From: Cordylochernes scorpioides
Lineage: Eukaryota; Arthropoda; Arachnida; Pseudoscorpiones; Chernetidae
Direction: 5' to 3'
DNA: 64,000 nt
NCBI GenBank assembly: GCA_030710605.1
Contig: CP092879.1
Coordinates: 43,340,344 to 43,404,343 of the forward strand
Below, piece after piece: positions 56,587 to 64,000 of this stretch (position 1 is the first letter of the stretch; each line of letters begins with the position of its first letter). The notes under the pieces were generated by a model. It ran no database searches and was not told the origin of the DNA. It saw nothing but the letters and a program-made list of their open reading frames with translations. The position numbers and the translations under genes were made by a program.

Positions 56587-58386
56587 ATGTCGGGGTTTTT
56601 GCAGGCGACAAATCTCCCCTCATTCAAGATGGTGGCTTCTTCCTACCATACCTTCGAGGCGGTCTGTTCCATCAACCCCACATCTCGGCCTCACCTCTCC
56701 AGCACCTCTCTCGACACCTGCGAGCTGCAAATTCAACACCCGCAGGATCTCTTTAAACGCCAGGACTGTCTGCGCCGAAGAGTGCGTTACTTCTTTATGG
56801 ACCCTTTCCAGAAGTACCATGTGAAGGGTGTGTTACCTTTCAAACTCTTCCTTACCTTACTCATCATTATCTTCATGACCTTCCAGCTCTTCTCCTTTGA
56901 GAATCACATATATAATTATACTCAGGAACACCGAGATACTGAACGAACCCTGAGGAATATTTTCTTGAAAAACTGGGATAATGGAGATCCCCCTGAAAAT
57001 TATGCAGTTTATACTGTTCCAGATTTCTATGAAAATCTAGATTATGTTGTGCTCAAATTCAGCCAGTTTGGGAATATCAACGTGGGAGCATTTGGATATG
57101 ATTCTCCCGATGGTGGGTTGACTTCCATGGAGTTTTGTCACACATCCTTCCAGAATGGACATATTTTCCCTCATAACAACACGGTCAGGCTTCGAAGCGA
57201 TCCTATTGAAGAATGCATTGATATTCCTCCAACATTCCCGATGGGTGACGCACGCTGGGATAAATTCTCCATCCAAGAATTCCTGAAGACTTCCAACGTG
57301 ACGGTTGATTTCACCAGGCTAGTGTCTGCACGTCTCACATTCCACCTCAAGTTGGTGTTCATCATGGCGGACTTCGACCATCCTGACTGCTACCGCCTGC
57401 GGGTTCTGGTTCGCTACAAGAACCGCAAACATGATGGCCAGATCCCTATCCGGCTCACAACTTCTGCAGAGAAGCAATCGTGCAATATTTCTGGTCGACC
57501 ATCACAACCACATGATCCATCCAACTATCTAATTCGACAGGTCCAGAATTTCGCAGTTCTTGTTCTCGCGACGACACTTAGCGCTCTAGTCATCCGTTCC
57601 TTGTACATCGGTCAAAAGCTAAGGCGAGAGATGATACGTCTATTTAAAGAAGAATACAATTCAGTTCTATCAAATGGTGATCAACATCGTTTCCTTGATG
57701 CATGGTTCTTAGTTGTGCTGAGTGCCAATGCATGCCTGATAGCAGGCTCAATCATCAAACTTAAAATAGAAGCAGGAACCAGCAGTGATGCCCTTTACAG
57801 CGTTTGCTCAGTTCTCTTGGGCACGGGCAACCTTTTAACCTGGCTGGGACTTCTGAGGTATTTAGACTTCTTCGCAGAATACAATATTGTCATCATTACC
57901 ATTCGCCGTGGTTCAGGTGTAGTCCTTAAGGGAATGTTGGCAGCTCTAGTTATTTTCATTGGCTATACAGTATGCGGATGGCTAGTACTTGCACCCTACC
58001 ATAGCAAATTCCGCTTCCTATCTACCGCTAGCGAGACCCTGTACTGTATCATCTATGGAGATGATATGTTCCCAACTTATGCTGAACTTGAGACACGTTC
58101 CCTTCTCATCTGGTACTTCAGCCGTATCTATCTGTACTCTTTTATCTTCATTTTCATCTGTGTCATCTTGTCGATCCTTATTGCCATCATTCTAGACGTC
58201 TACGAAACAGTCAAGTCGCGTGTCACCAAGGGAGAGGACATGGGTTCCAAGTCTCTAGACGACTTCCTGATGGTGAAGGAAGGAGAAACGGTGGAGCAGC
58301 TCAAGCAGATCTACCGTCAGGCGAACACCAAATGCTTCTGTCACACTTGCCGTCACTTCTCTCTCAAGTCTTTCTTCTCCCGCTGA
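56587..58386 (+). CDS. Trpml: Mucolipin, TRPML-type lysosomal cation channel
   Basis: Mucolipins are endolysosomal cation channels (Ca2+, Fe2+, Na+) opened by PI(3,5)P2. The 599-codon frame holds the complete channel core. The conserved start LRRRVRYFFMDPFQKYHVKG (62-81) leads into S1 (about 82-104). The luminal polycystin-mucolipin domain spans about 105-320, with cysteine pairs 184/210 and 268/299 and N-glycosylation sites at 110, 197, 237 and 300. S2 is near 321-341, S3 372-392, S4 402-423 and S5 447-470. The selectivity filter is GDDM (491-494), as in known TRPMLs, and S6 is near 508-538. A Cys cluster (CFCHTC, 583-588) near the end matches the palmitoylated Cys region of the family. Human TRPML1 has 580 residues, so length fits. 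The core has no introns. The start is uncertain: ATG 56587, ATG 56629, or an upstream exon spliced at 56581 or 56604. Confidence 0.95.
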   Translation: MSGFLQATNLPSFKMVASSYHTFEAVCSINPTSRPHLSSTSLDTCELQIQHPQDLFKRQDCLRRRVRYFFMDPFQKYHVKGVLPFKLFLTLLIIIFMTFQLFSFENHIYNYTQEHRDTERTLRNIFLKNWDNGDPPENYAVYTVPDFYENLDYVVLKFSQFGNINVGAFGYDSPDGGLTSMEFCHTSFQNGHIFPHNNTVRLRSDPIEECIDIPPTFPMGDARWDKFSIQEFLKTSNVTVDFTRLVSARLTFHLKLVFIMADFDHPDCYRLRVLVRYKNRKHDGQIPIRLTTSAEKQSCNISGRPSQPHDPSNYLIRQVQNFAVLVLATTLSALVIRSLYIGQKLRREMIRLFKEEYNSVLSNGDQHRFLDAWFLVVLSANACLIAGSIIKLKIEAGTSSDALYSVCSVLLGTGNLLTWLGLLRYLDFFAEYNIVIITIRRGSGVVLKGMLAALVIFIGYTVCGWLVLAPYHSKFRFLSTASETLYCIIYGDDMFPTYAELETRSLLIWYFSRIYLYSFIFIFICVILSILIAIILDVYETVKSRVTKGEDMGSKSLDDFLMVKEGETVEQLKQIYRQANTKCFCHTCRHFSLKSFFSR

Positions 58387-58421
58387 TACCATCTTGGTGA
58401 GCGCTGTACAGAACTGTGTCT

Positions 58422-58427
58422 AATAAA
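58422..58427 (+). terminator. Poly(A) signal of TRPML
   Basis: AATAAA lies 36 bases after the TGA stop, followed by a GT-rich stretch (gtggtggtggtgtcttgtc, 58478-58496). This gives a very short 3' UTR. Confidence 0.6.
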
Positions 58428-58499
58428 TTTTATCTTATCACATATACTCTGAGTGTTATTCTATCATTTTACACAGTGGTGGTGGTGTCTTGTCCATGG

Positions 58500-59070
58500 A
58501 GTAGATCAGATCATTCATGCACCCTGATCACAATACCGGCCAGGGTGCCTTGTTCGCATGGATTTCCTCTTCTAGATACACAGTTTACATACATACAGTT
58601 TACATACACTCTTCACACAGTTATTTTCCAAATAAACCATATTTAGAGATTTATAACATGGTTAAAGCAGGTTGTTTGTGAGTTAAAAATATATAGAAAC
58701 TAGCATTTAAAACATTCAAACTTCATAGTTCAATTTATATTGTCATCATTGTAAAACCCTGATTTGAGAGAATGGTATCGGATTAAGCCTTTAGGGGCAA
58801 GAGTTTAGATCCAAAATATTGAATTCAATTGAATTAGGATATAACCAAACATATTAAAATGTCTTTTAATTTAATAAATACTATTTTTAACATTTGAAAA
58901 TAACAAGGATAGAAAAATAAATGTATAAAAATTGGAGAATTCTCTTACTAATGTATAGATAATCAAGATTAAGATATGTAAATATATACATAACGCCAGA
59001 TTTACCAAATTCAGATAAAGTTAATCACTCTCTACCGTGGTTTAGGGCTATGGCATTCATAAGTATATAT
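58500..59070. other. AT-rich spacer, nothing recognised
   Basis: No gene or repeat identified. Confidence 0.3.
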
Positions 59071-59076
59071 ACAATA

Positions 59077-59297
59077 CACTCATGGACAAAATTTAAGGAA
59101 GTTGTACCTTTTAGTATGTATATCGGGATTCAGAAAATAACTATAAAATTATTTGTTACACAGTGATCTTTATTGAAGACACGAGATAATCAAGAGTGAA
59201 AAAAATTGCCTCTGTTTCCTTCAAAAAAAGAAAAAAAAAAGAGATGACCAAAATGACATCAAATACTTTCTACTTCCTTAAGTTTTGTCCATGAGTG
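59077..59297. mobile_element. Tc1-like MITE, family T, copy 3
   Basis: TA|CACTCATGGACAAAATTTAA ... CCTTAAGTTTTGTCCATGAGTG, 221 bp. Best-preserved termini of the three copies. Confidence 0.65.
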
Positions 59298-59299
59298 CA

Positions 59300-59940
59300 T
59301 ATATATAGAGAGAGTATTGAATAACTCAATAAAAAAGGTAGCTGCTGAATATCTGTCCAATGTGTGTTTCAGCTGGTTGGTTCATAGTGAAATAGTGAAA
59401 AAGTGTACATGGTGTTTATATTCCTCATTAGGGTTTGAACGGCTACGATGGTTGAAAGTTTCAATTTCTATGGCAGTTTTTAAATGAGATACTCTTTCAT
59501 ATCATGTATTTTTATTTGTAAAAATACAGTGCACTTATGACTAAAAATAGTACAAACTATTTAGAAAATTGAACATCATTTGGAAGATTTTGCATACATG
59601 TTAGAACGGCTACGATGGCTGAAAGTTACATTGTTCATGGTAATTTTTAAAAAGTTATACTCTCTCATTCTCTGAGTTTTTTTTGGTAATATTTCAATGC
59701 ACTTATGACTAAAAAAGGTACAAAATATTTAGTAAATTGAACATCATTTGGAAGTTTTTGTCGATTGTATGATTACCTTACTCAAAGACCTAACAAATAT
59801 AGTTAAACAAAAGCATATAAAACAAAGCCATGGTCAAGAAGTTTGCTTTTCCCAATATGACAAAAAGTGATGTGACAAATTAATTTTATAATAAGTACCG
59901 TAAAATATGTTCTTAAACAGATATTTCTAAGAAGAGATAA
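59300..59940. repeat. Degenerate tandem repeat
   Basis: ttgaacggctacgatggttg then aaagttt and ttagaacggctacgatggct then gaaagttaca, with the shared aaatactttttgcac-like context, recur about 175 bp apart (near 59437 and 59603). Otherwise nothing recognised. Confidence 0.4.
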
Positions 59941-59944
59941 AAAT

Positions 59945-60060
59945 CTGACACGGCGAAAAGTTTCTTTATTCGAAAAAAAAAACTCTTAGCCGTTAGCTTT
60001 TACCTCTTATTAGAAAGGATATTGGGCGATTTCTCTTATTAATGATATATTAATAAATTC
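59945..60060. repeat. Family D-like fragment
   Basis: acggcgaaaagtttctttat, then ttagcttttacctcttatta and gaaaggatattgggcgattt; the family D layout is barely visible. Confidence 0.25.
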
Positions 60061-60397
60061 TCCTATTGTAATTTGTGAAACAGACATTTATAGGACTGAG
60101 TAAAAAGACGGTATAGTAGAGGCTGCTACTTACCATAGGTTTATATACATATACTAGATATTATTGTACCATGTGGTTTTAACCATATACATCAGGTTTT
60201 CTCTTCAGACAAACCTAAGAAAGATTTTACTGTATTCCTAAGAAGAGAGCTATATATGTGCGTGGTGTTAGAAATAGGATTTTTCCTAGTGCAGTCAACA
60301 AGCAAAATACCCCCCTTAAGACACTCTATGATCCCTACGAATGCATACGGAATGGAATTAGAAAAAGAGAAATTTTCATCAATTATTTTTAGATATA

Positions 60398-60575
60398 CAG
60401 TTAAACCTGTCTATAGCGTCCCCCTATAAATAGCGCCTCCATCTCTATAGCGCCCGTTTTTAAATACGTAATACGATGCGATTTACATTAAAAGTGATCT
60501 GTCTATAGCACCCCCTCTCTATAGCACCCTATTTTGGTGAGTCCCAAGAGGAGGCGCTATAGACAGGTTTAACTG
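60398..60575. mobile_element. Pogo-like MITE, second family, 178 bp
   Basis: TA|CAGTTAAACCTGTCTATAGC ... GCTATAGACAGGTTTAACTG|TA, with TA at 60396-60397 and 60576-60577. The termini match over at least 20 bp. The interior repeats ctatagcgcc/ctatagcacc several times. Confidence 0.7.
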
Positions 60576-60579
60576 TATA

Positions 60580-61150
60580 TAATTTCATGATATTTATTAT
60601 ATGTTAAGTGGTTAGAATTCTTTGACCGCAATCAGAATCAACAATAAGTCTCCAAGGATAAGTGTCTATGTGTTTAAATGATACGCCATATCGATAATCC
60701 ATCCAAACCATAGAAAGAGAATAAACACGACTTCTAGAAAACGAAGGACACAATCTTATCATTTTTATTTCGAGTAAAATAGACGTGATAACCTAGAACC
60801 ATAAATATCTGGGTTATCAGCCGGGGCACTGAAATGGACTAAGCGGAAGGCAATGTGATATCATAATGTATAATACGTAACATCTCTTTCTTTTTCTGCT
60901 CACTCTAATAGAATTTACAGTTTTTCCACAGAATATATTTTACTAGATGAATTAACGGGCTTCGCTGAGGTTCCTCCAGAATGAATGTTCATTCATCCAA
61001 TGTTGATTTTAAAGCTAGCAAACCCGTGGAAAATGCCATGAACAGGGAGAAATATTGGTAACCCGTGTTTCTTGAGAACGCGCGTAGAACGCATAAAAGG
61101 CTAAACGCTAACGATATATATTTTAAATCATAAGTATTTCAAGAGATTTG
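60580..61150. other. AT-rich spacer, nothing recognised
   Basis: No gene or repeat identified. Confidence 0.3.
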
Positions 61151-61154
61151 ATAG

Positions 61155-61255
61155 AAAAAAAGTGATATACATCATTGGGTTTCGATACCCAAAACCCGGG
61201 TTCGAACCCCCTATGTTCTAAGCAGCATAAACATAAAAAAAAAAAAACATTAAAA
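61155..61255 (+). repeat. tRNA-like SINE fragment with poly(A)
   Basis: A B box (acccgggttcgaaccccc) at about 61193 is followed by catgttctaagcagc-type sequence and an A run at 61238. The A-box half is poor. Confidence 0.4.
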
Positions 61256-61259
61256 ACAG

Positions 61260-62200
61260 TATAGTAAAAATACAGAAAACTAATTAATAAAGCCATGTAA
61301 AGCATGGCATTATGTAAAGCTCAAAGAACATATAATGCATTTATCTTTCAGCTAATCGTTTTAAACCGTTTAAAAATATTATTTTTGCGAAACTAAAAAG
61401 TCTTAGACGGAGATGTTATTACTTTTCATACCACAATGGGTAAATAGAAAAGTGAAAGATGGATAGACGAAAGATCTAATTTATAATAAAAACAGTAAAA
61501 ATCTTATTGGGAATGATGAGAGAATCTATATGAGAATGATTAAATAATAGAAATATCTCTATATTGTAACAAAGTATTTATTAATGTTATTATTTTTATT
61601 AACAGAGTGGTCATTTTTTTATGTTCATATCTTGCTACTCTGTAAATTTCCCCCGTGGCTTATCTTTTGTTTACCTTTCATAGTTTGTTCTTGCCTGAAA
61701 TAAATTGCTGTCTTATCCCCGAAGTTGGTCTTCCCTAATTTTCCACGTGGCAATATTGATCGCAAAATATAAGCTAAATACAATAGCAAAGCTTTCTGGA
61801 TATAAACATAGCGAAAAGGTTTGCAATTTCACACATCAATTTGTGCATTTGTTTATATTGAATGTTTTCTTATAGATACAAAAGTTCCCTCTGTAATTTG
61901 AAGTTATAAATTTTACAAAATATACACTAGAAGATCACAACAAATCATATCGTGGCCCATTTGAAAATTAAAAGACATACAACTCAACCAGAAAGTTTAA
62001 ATAACCTGAAAGATTCAGAAAGGAAAAAAAACAAACTGATTTAAGTTTGTTCGAACACATATACATGTTGATACCAGTAAAATAATTATTTATTCACTCA
62101 CTTCATGAGTATTCAGCTTTGTTTAATGAAGAATACTGGAATAAACATCCCCAAATATCAATGAGAGCCTATCTCAAGAGGAGAACATGGGTATCTTTGT
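61260..62200. other. AT-rich spacer, nothing recognised
   Basis: No gene or repeat identified. Confidence 0.3.
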
Positions 62201-62204
62201 TTTC

Positions 62205-62300
62205 GTGTCCAAAGAAGAGCCTCAGAGCCTCTCCATGCATCTCTATAACAGCAGCAGCAATGTCCACTATCATAGGTGTGTAAAGCTGCTGCTTGGGTAT
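62205..62300 (-). repeat. Dispersed retroposon-like repeat (21183 family)
   Basis: ttcgtgtccaaagaagagcc, tccatgcatctctataacag, gtgtgtaaagctgctgct. Confidence 0.5.
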
Positions 62301-62514
62301 AAATATCTTTGTTTCTAAACAATATCTCATTTGGCGTTTATACTGTATTCATCATAGAAAGAATTCGATATTTATTTCCGCAACCATATTCTATGTATAG
62401 ATGAAACACGATCAAATTTTCCTAATATTTACAAACTTGTTATAAAATTATAAACGATTTTCACTATTTTTGAGAAAAAAATGTTAATACAAAGGAATAG
62501 CGCGACATTTATAT

Positions 62515-62900
62515 ATAACAAATGTAAACATTAAAACGCGAATGTTTCTCTTCACAAATAAATCAAACTTCTACTGTCCTTATTGCGATGGCCTTGTCCA
62601 TATTGTTTGCGGAAGAGCATTGCTCGATGCAAATATTTAAATATAATTCTGCTGTCCTAAAAGCTCATGTCCATAGTTTGATTAAATACCATTTCTAAGA
62701 TTCCACCATTCAGTGCAGCATATAAAACAGAATGATCCAATACAGTATTAGAGCTCCAAAGAAGCGGTCTGGTAGATTGAAGGGTTCACCACTGATGAGC
62801 CAAGCCCTCCCAATATTTTTTCATCGCAGTAAGGACAGTAGAAGTTTGATTTATTTGTGAAAAGATACATTCGCGTCTTAATGTTTTCATTTGTTTAAAA
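62515..62900. repeat. Foldback family G, arms 62530-62590 and 62815-62890
   Basis: cgcgaatgtttctcttcaca then aacttctactgtccttattg at the left and caatattttttcatcgcagt, aggacagtagaagtttgatt at the right are inverse. The centre differs from other copies (cttgtccatattgtttgcgg and after, about 220 bp), so another sequence may have inserted. Confidence 0.5.
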
Positions 62901-63194
62901 ATAAAATGTGCCGATTTTCCAAACACAGCATATATATGCAGCAAGACCTCCGAATAGTCCTATCCTACATATGAATTTTTAGTTCTTAAATTTGTAAAAT
63001 CTGAAATGACGGATCCAACCCAACCTTCAATAAACGGCAACCACCAGGAGAAAAAATATCATCCACCTTTCTTTTAGAATTTTCATCTAGAAAAATCTAC
63101 TCTTGCTATTTTTTTACGGTTTTATTTTATGTATACATAAAAATACATAGGCTATGATAATAATATTATGATACATTAGCGAGCCATCGGTTAT

Positions 63195-63415
63195 GAGAAT
63201 TCGAAACTATTATAGACACATATGATTATTTTAAAAATTAAACAATTTTCTACTACCCTTACTGTAATGAAAATGTTCATATTTGATCCAAAGGGTTGAC
63301 CACAGATGAGTGAGGCGCTCCAATTAATTTTCATTACAGTAAGGGCAGTAGAAAGAGAAAAATTGTTGAATTTTTAAAAGAATCATGCGCGTCTATAATA
63401 GCTTCGAATATCTTT
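63195..63415. repeat. Foldback family G, complete hairpin
   Basis: gagaattcgaaactattata, attttctactacccttactg at the left and cagtaagggcagtagaaaga, cgcgtctataatagcttcga at the right. Arms about 80 bp, loop ttgatccaaagggttgacca. Confidence 0.6.
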
Positions 63416-63419
63416 ATGA

Positions 63420-64000
63420 TAATAATGTTGAATAGTTAATTCCTGCTTTTACATTGTGAGTACACCTGATGTCTACATATGTAGAGTTTAGTTCGACATT
63501 GTATTTTCAGTCTGCAAGAATCTTGTTTTGTTACTTGAGCTCACTAGTGGGGTTTTAAAGTATATAAATGACATCATTTCGATTTTTCAATAATCCTAAA
63601 TATGATTTTCACACATTTTATAGCATTTTTAAACTTTAATTATTAGAATTTAGCGATTTTTCTTAAAGAGATAGAGGTTAATAATATCATCAACTCTCAT
63701 CTCGGTTGATTGGAAGATTTTTAGCCAAGTGTAATAATCAAAGAGCGTCATCGTAAGCTATTTTAACACCACTTTTCAAACGTTTCATTACGTAATTGAT
63801 AATAAATAATTTGAAGTTTAATAATACAACACACAACATTTTAGTGTACAAATAAAATTTTCAAATTTTATATAAACCTTACGTTTAAGAACAATCACAG
63901 CGCCTCAAAACTCCGATCTATTAACAGCTGGTATCTTGAAACTTGCATCACCAATTTATTTTTGTACCATCTTGAGCTTTGTAAAGGCTGCTCAGACATC
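63420..64000. other. AT-rich end of window, nothing recognised
   Basis: No gene or repeat identified. Confidence 0.3.

Overview
This window is AT-rich nuclear DNA from a metazoan, most likely an invertebrate (an arthropod is my guess; the sequence does not settle it). The reasons are a mucolipin (TRPML) cation-channel gene, a U6 snRNA copy, splice-site-like signals, and a dense mix of mariner, piggyBac, pogo/Tc1-like, LTR, non-LTR and Penelope-like elements. I see no operons, bacterial genes, CRISPR arrays or rRNA genes.

Only one host protein-coding gene is certain: TRPML at 56587-58386 (+), with its poly(A) signal at 58422. It sits in one long open exon. A GC-rich exon-like segment at 48473-48518 ends in a good splice donor and joins in frame to an acceptor just before the TRPML exon, so the 8 kb between them may be an intron filled with transposons. 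The putative promoter just upstream of that segment (47921-48418) is a triplicated block of about 174 bp.

The rest is layered mobile DNA. 1-3 kb: a 300-bp tandem array, LINE fragments and a pogo-like MITE. 4-15 kb: SINEs, foldback repeats, a triple nested insertion (6.8-7.7 kb), a mariner relic and a 308-bp palindrome. 15-20 kb: a LINE ORF1/ORF2 junction (minus strand), then a young LTR retrotransposon (17091-19732) with 512-bp LTRs and one 589-codon ORF that has no recognisable gag or pol enzyme domain. 20-35 kb: inverted-repeat elements, a LINE ORF1-only element, solo LTRs, SINEs and pogo-like MITEs. 36-48 kb: a minisatellite, a U6 retrocopy, Tc1- and mariner-type MITEs and foldback repeats. 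49-56 kb: a Penelope-like GIY-YIG fragment, a piggyBac-like element with TTAA ends, an internally deleted mariner and more foldback repeats. 58-64 kb: repeats and unrecognised AT-rich sequence.

The most recurrent design in the window is an inverted repeat that carries a hammerhead-ribozyme-like core (CUGANGA, stem II, GAAA). In every family the bases between GAAA and the cleavage position form a short self-complementary palindrome (ACGU, ACGCGU, AGCU or AUAU), so stem III could form only between two copies. The best copy is at 34072-34113. One variant copy lies about 160 bp downstream of the Penelope-like ORF, which ties these repeats to Penelope-like elements.
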